A stretch of 64,000 nt of DNA from Agapanthus africanus (lineage: Eukaryota > Streptophyta > Magnoliopsida > Asparagales > Amaryllidaceae). The DNA lies in the NCBI GenBank assembly GCA_030015575.1, contig JASDDO010000001.1, positions 140,263,988-140,327,987 of the forward strand, given 5' to 3'. The notes beneath the pieces are model-generated. The model searched no databases and was not told the origin of the DNA. It saw nothing but the letters and a program-made list of their open reading frames with translations. This document shows, piece by piece, positions 1-11,770 of this stretch (positions are counted from its first letter, which is position 1; each line of letters begins with the position of its first letter). The translations under genes and the position numbers were made by a program.

Positions 1-1670
1 AGTCCAATTTGGGACTAAGATTAATCAATTAGATTATGAGCACATGGGCTCGGTTAAATCTGAATTGAGGACTTATGGCCAGTCTTGGGCTAAGTCCAAT
101 CAAGTTAAAATGTTTAACATTTATTTTGGACTGTTAAGCATTTGTTTGGGCTTAGCCCTTTTAATAATGCTGAGCATTGATTTATATTTTGACAATGTCT
201 TTGTCTTTTATTGAATGCTGAGCATTCAACAGAGCTCTGGGCTTATTAAAGAACAATTTATGTTCTGTCAGCGCAACACATGGCGCGCTAGGCGCTTTGC
301 GCCAGTTAAAGAGCGCAATGCGTTACTGCCAAGTGGCGCACATGTAAGGGACACGTGTCGCACTCAGCGCTAGGCGCTAGATGATGAGCGCATGATGCCA
401 GTTTATGAGCGCTGAGCGCTAATCTATGAGCACATTGCGCCTTCAATTTAGTGGCGCACACGTGAAAGACACATGGTGTGCTTGGCGCCGAGCGCCAGCC
501 CATGAGCGCAGTGCGTTATTTCAGAAGCGCAAAGCGCAAGTTGTTAATTGGCGCATACGTAGTTGACACGTGGCGCATTTGGCGTTGAGCATCGGTCCAG
601 AGAGCGCAGAAGCGCAGTTCAAGAGCGCAAGGCGCAGTTCAAGAGCGCAAAGCGCATTTGATCAGTTTTATGATCTGGGAACAAATTTATGTTCCTTAAA
701 AGAGACTTTGTCTCAAGATCTAAGAACAACAGTTCTTATTTTTGCTTCAATCTCTTATATTGATGAAAGGCTTTGCTTTTATGGATCTCTGATCCTTAAG
801 AGAATTGAATTATTCTTCCCTTCTTTTATATTGAGATGTTCATGATCCCAGAAAGACAATTTGTCTTATAGATCTATGATCTGTGAAAGAAGTAAGTACT
901 TCTTTGTTTTATGATGAAATCTTTTTGATCTCTTTATGAAAGGCCTTGGTCTTTGCAGATATATGATCTTTTAAGAAGAGAATTCTTCTTTTTAACAAAG
1001 AGATGATTTCATCTCTTTGTTCATCACCATTCTTTTACCTTGAAGAAAAAATCTTCTTTTGCTAAAAGCTATCCTTCTCTTCCTGAAATCTCAAAGCTTA
1101 TGAGGGGGTTCTTCTCCATCAGACTTGGAGTCTTGGGGTCTTTATATAGGGCAAGTTGATTTGTTGAATCAGTTAAAGAGGTATTTCTCTGATTGATTTG
1201 GGGATGTTTCCCCACCATTGGATCTTTGATCCTAGGGCTTCTGTTTTACAGAAGGCAATCTTCTTGTTTTTAACAAGATTGGAAAATCTTTCTATAACAG
1301 AATTTAATTCTGATTAATTAATGATTTATCATTATTATTAGATCTTTGATCTAACTGTGGGGAGTTTTTTAATTCAAGCACTAGCGCACCCGTGCTTTGC
1401 ACATGGTGCGCTGCTCAGAGCGCAACACACTTTGCGCTAGCGCACCTGTGTTTGACACGTGATGCACTGCTCAGAGTGCAGTGCGCCCTGCGCTAGCACA
1501 CCCGTATTTGACACGTGGCGCGCAGCGCGCCCAGCGCTAGCGCACACATGGTGCGCTGCGTAGGGCTCAGCGCACCTGGCTCTGCCTAGGGCTCAGCGCA
1601 CCTGGCGCTGGATCTGAAGCGTTGCTTCAATTTTTGAAATTCGAATTTCAAACAGAGCTTTGCTCTGATT
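1..1670. repeat. Array of short unrelated hairpins
   Basis: Examples with arms and loops: 211-229 (TTGAATGCT/1), 678-695 (GGAACA/6), 702-714 (GAGAC/3), 721-738 (TAAGAAC/4), 853-867 (AAGACAA/1), 886-905 (AAAGAAGTA/2), 995-1020 (ACAAAGAGATG/4), 1263-1277 (CTTGTT/3), 1298-1312 (CAGAATT/1), 1616-1628 (GAAGC/3), 1633-1652 (perfect 20-bp palindrome), 1653-1667 (CAGAGC/3). The arms share no sequence, so this is a repeated form and not a repeated sequence. Confidence 0.75.
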
Positions 1671-1764
1671 GGGGGGGAACATACATCTCTTCACTCCTCT
1701 GATATGTGTCGTTGTAATCCTTCAACGTCTTCAGAGAGGTGACGGGTCCCGACAATCTGACATT

Positions 1765-2010
1765 CCATAGACTGTGGGGTCCTTAAACTCATGGACTATG
1801 ATGTCCTTAAACTTTACGGACTGTAGGGTCCTTAAACTTATGGAATATGATATCCTTAAACTTTACAGACTATGATGTCTCTAAACTACCATGGACTGTG
1901 AGGTCCTTAAACTCATAGACTATGATATCTTTAAACTTTACAGACGTCTTTAAACTGTCACGGACTATGATGTCCTTAAACTTATGGACCGTAATGTCCT
2001 TAAACTAAAA
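1765..2010. repeat. Degenerate tandem repeat, about 24-30 bp unit, about 10 copies
   Basis: Consensus near GGACTATGATGTCCTTAAACTTAT. Most copies keep the inner inverted pair GGAC...GTCC followed by TTAAACT. Confidence 0.85.
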
Positions 2011-2563
2011 CAATAGAGCCCAAATGCTCTTTTGTTGGATCTAAACGACCCCGTTAAGTTGATCTTAGTCTAAAATCAGACTAACGTATCCTTAATAAAC
2101 GTTTAAGTTGATTTTAGTCTCAAACGAGACTAACGCATCCTTAAACCCAACCCCAAACCCAAATCTAAGAAAATACGGATTTGGACTAATCCACGCCCTA
2201 CGGGCGACAACATAAATTAGTCTCCGTATACAATCCACGGGAAACCAAAAACAAAACAAACACACACGGCACGAAGTGACTATCTGGAGAAGGAGAAAGT
2301 GGTTACTGCGATGTGGTAGCGTAATTAATTGCAGGGGCTTGCGCCTGCAGGGAAGAGCGTCCCCACAATCAAAAACCCCTCAAACGAGGGGGAATCTGAC
2401 GAAGTCTGCTAAATCGTCCGCATCCGTCTAAACCTCCGATATATGGTGCCATAAATCAACTTGGCATTTTCGGAGAGGTGGACGGATAAAACCAAATAGC
2501 ATCTGCCTCCAAATTCAGGCAAGACGAACCTACGTGGTTCCATCTCCCGTTTTCGGCGGAGAA

Positions 2564-3179
2564 CAATGGTCATTTCATTTTAAGTGTTTACTGCTGGAAA
2601 TCCAATTTCTGAACTGGAAGTCCATTTCGTAACACGTTTTACTTCTAGTTGAGAGTATAATTAAGCGACGCTACAGTTGGATGATATTTAGGTTTATTAG
2701 TCAGGTTTCCAACGCACCAGACGGATCGATAATATTCGCTGTGTGCTGGGAGTTATGCATTGTTTAATATTGGGATATGCGTTCTGTCCCTGCTTGGGAC
2801 AGCAATACGTACTGATGGTTTAAAATGTGATTAGAATAGCAAACGATGATAAAAATGAATGAAACCACTTGCAATCATTAGCTAACAGATTTATCTTCAC
2901 TACGGTATAGGAAACATTCGATAAAAATCTGACTTTTAAACGAATGGAGGCACCGCGGTTTTAATGCATAAATAGTTACGGAAAATTTCGGCAGCATCTC
3001 CTCTGTATTTTCTAAACTCCCAAATTGGGATACAATAAAAATACTAAAAATGAACATATAATATAGTGTGGACACACACGGGCGATAAAATACCAATAGC
3101 CGCACGATCAGGCACTAAAATATCATAAAGCCACACAGTCGGGCAAATACCATAAATCAAACCCACACTCGATATATAT
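2564..3179 (-). repeat. Second fragment of the same 3' LTR
   Basis: Matches 14963-15577 (ggtcatttcattttaagtgt ... cactcgatatatat). The left edge at 2564 is an abrupt junction with unrelated sequence. The right edge at 3179/3180 is a junction with the Athila-like LTR. Confidence 0.87.
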
Positions 3180-4492
3180 CACAAAGCACAAGGGCAGCAC
3201 AAGATCCAAGACTTTAATGTGGATTTCAAGGCAAAAGTCCATATCATTTTGCACTGCTGAATATCTGGAAGAGAACTGAAGAGATTCTAAGAAATCAAGA
3301 ATACAAAACAGAAGATAAAAGCAACATGGAGAAGCCCTGAAAAGATGGTCCCCTAAATCCACCAAATAGCCGCGGAACCGCGGCTAAGTAGGCACTTCTG
3401 CCGCGGCTCCGCGGCCGCGTCTGAACAGTGTCGGTGGCAGTTGATTCCGCGTTGATTCGGCTCTTTTGGGGTAGTTTTGTAATCTCATGTTTAGCTCAGA
3501 ATATAACCTAGGGTTTCACCTTCCTATCTATAAATAGAAGAGCTCAAAACCAAATAAAGTGTGCCTTTTCTTTATTTAGGTTTTAGAATTAAATTCTGTT
3601 CTTAGTTATCTTTCTCTATGAAAAATTGTAGTGAGTTTTATGAGCGTTGATTAATAAAAAAATGAGTTCTTTATTTATCTTGCATGTCTATTCATCTTTT
3701 GCAATTTTTTATTTGTTAATCCAGTCGCTTTATTTTATAGTTGTTTTCTTCTGTTGTTTTTTTCTTCTATTTTCTTTATCTTTAAACAACGATGATGCTT
3801 GAGTAAGATCCTTTCTAAGGTGAGGTCTCAAATAGCTAGTTGTAATTTCTTCTTAACCTCATTTCTTTCTACCTTCCTTTTTGTTTTATTCTTTTTAATG
3901 GATGAGTAATCTCTCACTTGTTAGGGCAGGAGAAAGAAAGTTTGAGAGAAGGAAATCTCTCTTTCTTTTCTTTGCCCAACACCTTAATTCGGACTCCCTT
4001 TAATTGAACCACAATCCGCTCACTACGGCACCCTATCCTATATGATAGCGGTGATTCCATAGTTAGACCGGTTGTGGTTGAATTAACCGGAGGTTAGGGC
4101 TAAGAGCCAAGAACGGACGGACAAGGACCAAAAGGAAAAAACTAAGCATGGAAAGCCTAGCTTATACTTGTAAGTTCCTTCATAGTCGTGCTAATTCCCG
4201 TTGTTGCCGATTACCTTAACACCGATATTAAGAAGGGCATTGAAAGAAGTGAGAAAATTCCTAACTCGAACTAACCTAATCCTAACCCTAGCAAGTTCTT
4301 TATCATCTTTTATCTCATTAGTAGATCTTAAAACAAAACTCAAAATATTTGGATTTAACTCGTTAAAACATACAGGAAAAGATTCCATCTCCCTGTGGAT
4401 CGACCCGTACTCAACTGGCTAGCTACCAAGCGAAACCGTCCTGATTGCGGTAATTAAAAGTTGAGCAAACGCAGAAAATCTTCTACCGATCA
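3180..4492 (+). repeat. 5' LTR of Athila-like element, 5'-truncated
   Basis: Colinear with 9348-10660. It contains a TATAAATA box at 3529-3536 and the palindromic GC block CCGCGGAACCGCGG (about 3371-3384). Confidence 0.87.
3529..3536 (+). promoter_or_regulatory. TATA box of the Athila-like 5' LTR
   Basis: CTATAAATAG in a conserved context (ttcctat-tataaata-agagctcaaa) repeated in the other LTR at 9696. A transcription start about 30 bp downstream is expected but not shown. Confidence 0.6.
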
Positions 4493-4494
4493 AA

Positions 4495-4511
4495 TGGCGT
4501 CGTTGCCGGGG
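4495..4511 (+). other. Primer binding site, tRNA-Asp type
   Basis: TGGCGTCGTTGCCGGGG two bases after the LTR end. One base differs from the usual TGGCGCCGTTGCCGGGG. Confidence 0.8.
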
Positions 4512-5724
4512 AGACGGTAGTTTATTTCTTTTGTGTAATTTCGGGTTAATTAAAAAATAGAAAAAATATAAAAATTGAAAATATAAAAATTGAAAAACCA
4601 AAACAAAAAAATCATATTGTTATTTTTGATTAGATTTTGTGCAGGTGTGCAGGCTTGGAGCAAACTCTGTTTCAGTTCTAGAGCAAACTCAGTGAACAAA
4701 TCAAGATTCAGGAGATCTAAATAGAAAGAGGAGAACCAACCCAGCACAGGGAACAAATTTGAAATCGTCAACTCTCTGACTTGCCACGGAACTGCGGCAT
4801 AAGCTCAGGTTTGACCGCGGAACCGCGGTTAAAGGGTGACGTCAGCGACCCTTTGATCTCTGTAAGTATCTCATTTCTCCTCTCCTCTCCTCTGAACTCC
4901 ACTGAAATCATTTTCTGCAGTATTCTTTGCACAAATTCTCTTCCCCTCTCCAATAAACTGATTTTGTGCAGGATTCTTTGCACCGCAGCCAAAATAAAAT
5001 TTTTGAAAGTGTTTTAGATTTTTGGTTGTTACTGCTTTGCATAACTAATACGGACTTTAAGGGGCTATAACACCAATTCAGACTGCGTAGGGATTTCATT
5101 ACCCTTCCTAAGACCCCAAAAATCACTAAAAGCATATGCATCACCCTTGAGCTTAATTAAAAAATATCTAGACTCAGCCAACTAAGGACTGTCGTGCTCA
5201 TTAGGACAGAGGAAGGTTGTGGGCATTCAATCGTTTATCTAAACTTGACTTTGTGGTGCCTAGGCTAGACAAGTGAGAAAGGTAATGTTAAAAGGCCCGT
5301 CTCACGGTGATTCATGAGCGGAACCCTCCTTTCTTCATTTGTGCTTACCTGGCCACAATTGGCAGTGAAGAGACGATTTGAGGGTTATCTTACAACTTGT
5401 CACTTTGGAACAGTTAGGAGCAGTCTAGTAGACTTTGAAGACCCTAGTTCTAGGTATTGTTTGTGCATATCGTGATTGTGATTGTGCTTATAAAAATTTA
5501 GTCCCATAATTCTGTATTCTTTCAAAAACAAACAATTTCAAAACTCCAAAAAAAAACATTTTTTTTAAAAAATAAAAAAATCCACATTTTCCCCCTCCTT
5601 TTCTTCTTCTTCTCTTCATATCATGGGTACTCCACCTTGAAAAACTCTTGCCGAACTTTGGTACCCACAACCAGACATAACTTCCTACGGTTCTTGCTTT
5701 AGCCGAATTTCGAATGACCCCTCC

Positions 5725-6885
5725 ATGCCCAAAATTTCATTGAAAGATCGGATAGACGCGTCTAGGACGAACAACTGGACTCCGCAATCCACTGTGTATC
5801 AACCATTTCAACCTTCACCACCTTCTTACGTTGATACCCCTTTTGAGAGTCCAATTGTAACTTCCAATCCCATGTCCCTCGCTGACCGAATTGAACAATC
5901 TCGTAGCCGATCTTTCACTCCTTTCACCACTGCAGCTTCTTTTGATCAACAATACCATTCACCTTCTTATCCAAACGTTGATCATCTTCCTGTCCAGCCA
6001 TTCAATTCTTACCAGTCCTACCCAACTTTTACACCTTCCCTAGACAATGCTTCTCCACGGCCTTTTGGGGGTTTCCAGTATCCAAACAACTTCGAATCTT
6101 TTACTGAAACCCCGTCATAACCTATGTCTAGTCTGGAACAGTCGTTGGAAGACTTTAGGGTAGCGTCATGCCAACAGATGATGGATTTGAATGCGTCCAT
6201 GGCCGCCCTCATACAACCAAATGACCTGGTAGTTAGTTTTCAACTAGCGCCTAATTTTCCAATGTATGATGAGGCGATAGGACAGTTTGAGAATTTGAGT
6301 GGAGAGAGTGAGCTGTACACCCTTCCAAATCAAACCTACCAGTCCCCAATTGAATCCCACAACTCCAGTTTTGAATGTCTATCGAGTGTCCCGCGTGATT
6401 CACCAATTGCCGATAGAACGTTTGATGAGTTGTACGACTTTGTAGTGTTTGATTTACCCGATTGTGAAGGGTCCCTTTCGAGTGAAACCACACCCAATCC
6501 TTTTGACCCCTACACCTCCACTCTAGAACCTGAACTGATTGAAATCCATGCTTTTGAGGAAGTGTCTGAGAAATTTGATTTTCACTTGATTGAGGATATC
6601 GACGCTGGGAATATTTTGGATGATGAACCCACAGTTTTGGATGAGTTTTTCTCACCAATTCATCAAGTCCTTTCACTTCCGTGTGGACATCATCCCGAGT
6701 CATTAAATGTTTTTCCTGAACTCCATAAGCGTCTTGATATTATTGATGATAAATGCATGGATGAGTTAATTTTGGAAGAAAATTTTGAGGATGTTCTTGA
6801 GGATGAACTGGTCTTATTTGATGAGTCGGATTTTCCAATTCATCCTGTTCCTTTCCTTGACTGTGCACACCCTCCCGAACCCTAA
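5725..6885 (+). pseudogene. Unrecognised acidic ORF of the Athila-like element, one in-frame stop
   Basis: Two frames, 5725-6120 (131 aa) and 6124-6885 (253 aa), lie in the same phase and are separated only by TAA at 6118 and one Pro codon. The first is Ser/Pro/Phe-rich with an internal repeat (SLKDRIDASR and SLADRIEQSR, 40-50 residues apart). The second begins SSLEQSLEDFR and then becomes strongly acidic, with a recurring phrase (LDEFFSPIHQVLSLPCGHHP, later FDESDFPIHPVPFLDCAHPP). I see no zinc knuckle, protease or polymerase motif and do not recognise the protein. By position, just after the leader, it stands where gag would be. The stop may be a recent mutation. Confidence 0.55.
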
Positions 6886-9102
6886 ACCGATACCCTTCCT
6901 CAATCACTCCCCTCCATCCTTTTTATCGTTCGGACTTTGCAAGAAACCGTATCACATTCATTTCCAATGTCTGATTTACCAAGTTCTGCGTACCCATGTT
7001 TTCTCATGAATCTTGAGGGATTTGACCCAATTTTTCGACAGATTGATAAATTAGCACAATCACTTTTTACACATCGGTCATTATAAATTGTGCTAATTTA
7101 TTCACTCCATTTCCACCCTCAAGTTCGTATTCCACTTATTTCTCCCCTCCGCCATTCTTCTCCTCATATACCGGTACCGTATACCACTTCTATCCTAATA
7201 CGGTCTCGTGTATTCTCCATTTCTTTCCTCACCATATTCTTTCACCAACCTGCACATAATAGCGATAAATTTTTTGAATGGTTGGTGCTAACGTTTGGCT
7301 TGTGTAAGGCCTTGTATAAATTAATACCGTTCTTTCCCCCCTAATCCTGAACTTCAACGCTTAACAGTGGAAACACTGTTTTACTTAAGTTTGGGGGGAA
7401 CCTTTTGGTGTATATATTTTTGGTTTTTATTTTTTGTTTTTGGGGAGGCACTGAGAATTTTGGCCCTCTTAGTGTAACCTGACAGTGAAGGCACAGTCAA
7501 GTTTAAGTTTGGGGGTGTGCTCGGTAAGTTTTCTTCCTTCTCATTCATTTGTATATTCTGCATTTGCATACTTATTTTTAAAAAAAACCCATAAAAATCG
7601 AAAATTTTCAAAAAAATATAAAAACTTTGTCGTCAAGTTAGCTAATGGGGTAATTTAGATTTTTATTCCGAAAGTTTAGTTGATATGTTAGAAATAACTA
7701 AATTCTAGGTTTAGGAATTGAAAACCCTAAAAATAACCCTCATGCTGTTTAACCTTGGTAATTATATGTCCTTACAGTTTTTTTTAAAAGTAGTTAATCT
7801 TAAGTTCAGTTCTTGAGTTAAGTCGAGATGAAGGGAAAGTATTGGGTGTGCTCGGTAAGTTTTCTTCCTTCTCATTCATTTGTATATTCTGCATTTGCAT
7901 ACTTATTTTTTTAAAAACCCATAAAAATCGAAAAATTTCACAAAAATATAAAAACTTTGTCGTCAAGTTAGCTAATGGGGTAACTTAGATTTTTATTCCG
8001 AAAGTTTAGTTGATATGTTAGAAATAACTAAATTCTAGGTTTAGGAATTGAAAACCCTTAAAATAACCCTCATGCTGTTTAACCTTGGTAATTATATGTC
8101 CTTACAGTTTTTTTAGAAGTAGTTAATCTTGAGTTCAATTCTCGAGTTAAGTCGAGATGAAGGGAAAGTATTGAAGCTTTACTGAAGGATAAGTCGGAAA
8201 AATAGTTTCTATTCTTGAGTCCAAATTTAGAAAGTATATACCCTACAAACTGCACTTACACGAACCTTGAAACTTGGGATAGTAGAGGATACCTAGAAAT
8301 ACTTTTGCTTGAAAACCTAGTATGAAAGAAAAAACGGTATTTAAAGCTAAACACCAAAAGAGCATCATTGAAAAATATATCCGGTCTTGAAAAGAAAAAA
8401 TAAATAAATAAATAAAGTTAAGACCTGGAAATTGCTATTTACGCTTTAAGCTCGCACATTCAGTAATCGACCGTTAGTGCCTCAAGAAGCATTAATAGTC
8501 GCATGAAAAATGTGTGAGTAACACCGACCATCACTTAATGAAAAAGAAGTAGTATTAGGTATTAAGGCAAGGGTATTATGGCTTGAATTGAATTCTTAAG
8601 TGTAGGGGTGAAATAATACACACACGTAGGGGTATACGATCGATATTTGGAGGAAAAATAGAGATGAAGAATAAGACTTATGTTTTCTGTAAAGATGATA
8701 AAAATCCCTGATTGAAGACCACACTTTAGAAGGAAAACTCAGGAGAGACCGAGATCTTTCTAAACTGTAAAACGTATGGGATTTGGGGTTGAATAAATTG
8801 GAGGTGTGAAAAAATAAGGGTAGGATATTTTTAACTTAGGATAATAGAATTTCTAATCTAGATACTAAACCGTAGGAGTAGAATCGACGTTAACTTATAA
8901 AACAAACTTGGCGGGATTTTGTGGGTAATATCCGCTGAAAATGCTCAGGAGACAACACTCCTCCTACTAGGGACACCTAGAGGTTTAATGGCTTGTTGCA
9001 CGAGCTCGGTGCAATCGCGCTCTCTACGAAAGTGAGGTTAGGACTTTTTGAGAATAAAATTGGTTTTGCTCGGGACGAGCAAAAGATAAGTTTGGGGGTA
9101 TT
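6886..9102 (+). other. Non-coding 3' internal region of Athila-like element
   Basis: No protein motif found. Repeated agtttgggggn phrases (about 7386, 7504, 9090) resemble the purine tract and suggest duplicated 3' ends. It includes the 332-bp duplication. Confidence 0.6.
7511..8173 (+). repeat. Tandem duplication, about 332-bp unit
   Basis: The block beginning gggtgtgctcggtaagtttt at about 7511 is repeated from about 7843 with only scattered differences, up to gaagggaaagtattg. It lies in the 3' half of the Athila-like internal region, between the ORF and the purine tract. Confidence 0.85.
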
Positions 9103-10660
9103 TGTTCATATCAGATTTTTGCATTTTTATACCGCCCATTCTTGATCATAATGCATATAGGCAGGTACTTTTGATCCGTGTTTGCTGAATAATTGCAGGT
9201 TACGGGTTCTTAGTGAAATTCATAAAACGTCACAACAAATGCGGGATTACAACCAACAACAGATGAATACTGATCTCCGCTAACTATCCGTATGATGCCA
9301 CCTACCAGTTCAAGGGACAAAATGACAAATCATTGGTCACTTCAATGCACAAAGCACAAGGCAGCATAAGATCCAAGACTTCAATGCGGAGTTCAAGGCA
9401 AAAGTCCACATCATTTTGCACTACTGAATATCTGGAAGAGAACTGAAGAGATTCTAAGAAACCAAGAATACAAAATAGAAGATAAAAGCAACATGGAGAA
9501 GCCCTGAAAAGATGGTCTCCTAAATCCACCAAATGGCCGCGGAACCGCGGCCAAATAGGCACTTATGCCGCGGTTTCGCGGCCGCGTTTGAACAGTGTCG
9601 GTGGCAGTTGGTTCCGCGTTGATTCGGCTCTTTTGGGATAGTTTTGTAATATCATGTTTAGCTCAGAATATAACCTAGGGTTTCACCTTCCTATTTATAA
9701 ATAAAAGAGCTCAAAGCCAAATAAAGTGTGTCTTTTCTTTATTTAGGTTTTAGAATTAAATTCCGTTCTTAGTTATCTTTCTCTATGGAAAATTGTAGTG
9801 AGTTTTATGACCGTTGATTAATAAAAAAAGAGTTCTTTATTTATCTTGCATGTCTATTCATCTTTTGCAATTTTTTATTTGTTAATCCAGTCGCTTTATT
9901 TTATAGTTGTTTTCTTTTGTTGTTTTTTCCTTCTATTTTCTTTATCTTTAAACAACGATGATGCTTGAGTAGGATCCTTACCAAGATGAGGTCTCGAATA
10001 GCTAGTTGTAATTTTTTCTTAACCTCATTTCTTTCTACCTTCCTTTTTGTTTTATTCTTTTTAATGGGTGAGTAATCTCTCACTTATTAGGGCGGGAGAA
10101 GGAAAGTTTGAGAGAAGGAAATCGCTCTCACTCTTTTCTTTGCCCAACACCTTAATTCGGACTCTCTTTAATTGAACCACAATCCGCTCGCTACGGCCCC
10201 CTATCCTACATGATAGCGGTGATTCCATAGTTAGACCGGTTGTGGTTGAATTAACCGGAGATTAGAGCTAAGAGCCAAGAACGGACGGACAAGGACCAAA
10301 AGGATGAAACTAAGCATGGAAAGCCTAGGTTATACTTGTAAGTTCCTTCCTAGTCGTGCTAATCCCCGTTGTTACCGATTACCTTAACACCGATATTAAG
10401 AAGGGCATTGAAAGAAGTGAGAAAACTCCTAACTCGAACTAACCTAATCCTAACCCTAGCAAGTTCTTTATCATCTTTTATCTCATTAGTAGATCTTAAA
10501 ACAAAACTCAAAATATTTGGATTTAACTCGTTAAAACATAAAGAAAAAGATTCCATCTCCCTGTGGATCGACCCGTACTCAACCGGCTAGCTACCAAGCG
10601 AAACCGTCTTGATTGCGATAATTAAAAATTGAGCAAACGCAGAAAATCTTTTACCAATCA
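9103..10660 (+). repeat. 3' LTR of Athila-like element, complete
   Basis: TG...CA termini. TATAAATA at 9696-9703 marks the probable promoter. CCGCGG palindromes lie at about 9538-9551 and 9568-9586. Confidence 0.87.
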
Positions 10661-11770
10661 AGGCAGCAATGGCACGATCACAGCTCGACGACGCAACGCA
10701 AGCCGCAGCAGTAGCGACTGCAACACCAGCTTGGGCTTGGCTCCGGCGGTAGTGATGTACAGGAGAAGAAGAAGTTGGCCGCGGGAAGGGGTTCCGGCGA
10801 TGAGGGGCTCGGTTGGAGGGAGTACAACGGAAGCTTGGGCAGTGGGCTGGAGCTCGGGTCGTGGAGGTAAGGTCGAGGTGGAGATGGGTTTTGAGAATTC
10901 CGGCGATGACGTGGTCGGAGCTCCGGCGAAGTGAGGATAGAGGCGACGAGGTTGTAGGGTTGGGTTCTTGCAGTGGTCGGGTGCTGGTTTCCAGGTCGGG
11001 AAAGAGGGGAAGGAGGGGAGAGGGAGAAATGAAAGTGGCCGATGAGGTGGAGTCGACGACGGCGTGAGGCGGCAGGGTCGGGTTCGAGAGCAGGCGATGT
11101 GTTCTCATCGGGGTTGCAGCGAGGGTTCGCACGGGAGAGGAGAGAGAGAGAGATGGTCGAGAAGAGGAGGCGACGTCGAGGGTGGAGACGATGGTGGTGA
11201 CGACGGCGTGCACGAGGCATGGGTTCGAGACGAAGGCGAGAGGCGAACGAAGACGAAGAAGAAAGAGAGGGAGAACGAGGGATCATCTGGGAGTTTGTTG
11301 GTGACGAGGGCGTAGTCGTCGCGGCCGTTGGGGAGAGACGTGGGAGGAGTGCAGTCGTGGGGCGAGCGTGGGTCGTGGGGAAGTGGGCGCGGGTCTTGCG
11401 AAGCGGGCGTGAGGACAGGGTCGTGGGGATGGCACGAAGAAGAAGCAGGAAAAGAGGAGGAGAAGAAGAAGAGGGAGATGGGGAAGTCGGGTCGGGTAGG
11501 TGTGGGGTTCTTGGGCAAGGCCATGAAGAAAAGAAATTAAAAAAGAGAGAGAGGGAAGGAATGGGCCATGTTGGGTTGAGTTGAGGCTTGGATTATGGTA
11601 AAAAGAATTAGGGTTTTTAAGTTTAAAACTAAGAATGATCGGTTAGGGTTTGGGTTTAGGTTAGAAAAATATAGGAATTTATTTAGAAAAATATAGAAAA
11701 TTTTGGGTAAAAACATTGGGGAATTATTTATTAAAATATGGTTACAGTATAGTCGGAACTGGGTATTACA
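10661..11770 (-). repeat. U3-side fragment of 3' LTR of upstream LARD-like element
   Basis: Colinear with 16490-17621 at high identity and ends in the same GGGTATTACA. It is followed by a GGTGGGTATGA purine-rich tract (minus strand, 11771-11782). Confidence 0.87.

Larger units (their letters stand above)
1..2563. other. Non-coding hairpin-rich mosaic, probable retroelement internal sequence
   Basis: No gene. From the left edge to about 1670 the sequence is a chain of short inverted repeats with different arms, interrupted by two GCGC-rich blocks (about 265-660 and 1380-1615). A degenerate 28-bp tandem repeat follows (1765-2010), then unique sequence to the junction at 2564. The reverse complement has the same order of parts as 60900-62066, including ccccacaatcaa-like sequence at 2363 and 60920. 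This suggests a minus-strand member of the same element family. Confidence 0.5.
3180..10660 (+). mobile_element. Athila-like, tRNA-Asp-primed non-autonomous LTR element
   Basis: The right LTR is 9103-10660 (1,558 bp, TGTTCATATC...ACCAATCA). The left LTR 3180-4492 lacks the first 245 bp. The primer site TGGCGTCGTTGCCGGGG (4495-4511) fits tRNA-Asp, as in Athila/Tat elements. The purine tract AAGTTTGGGGGTA (9088-9100) precedes the 3' LTR. No protease, RT or integrase motif was found. The only sizeable frame is 5725-6885. It sits inside the LARD-like LTR, whose sequence resumes at 10661. Confidence 0.85.

Noticed and set aside
1675..1690. GGGGGGGAA as a polypurine tract next to an LTR
   Set aside because: The sequence that follows does not begin with TG and no matching LTR copy is present. 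On the orientation argued here the element reads on the other strand.
6251..6703. 150-codon minus-strand frame
   Set aside because: Lies antisense to the better-supported acidic ORF at 6124-6885 and has no motif.
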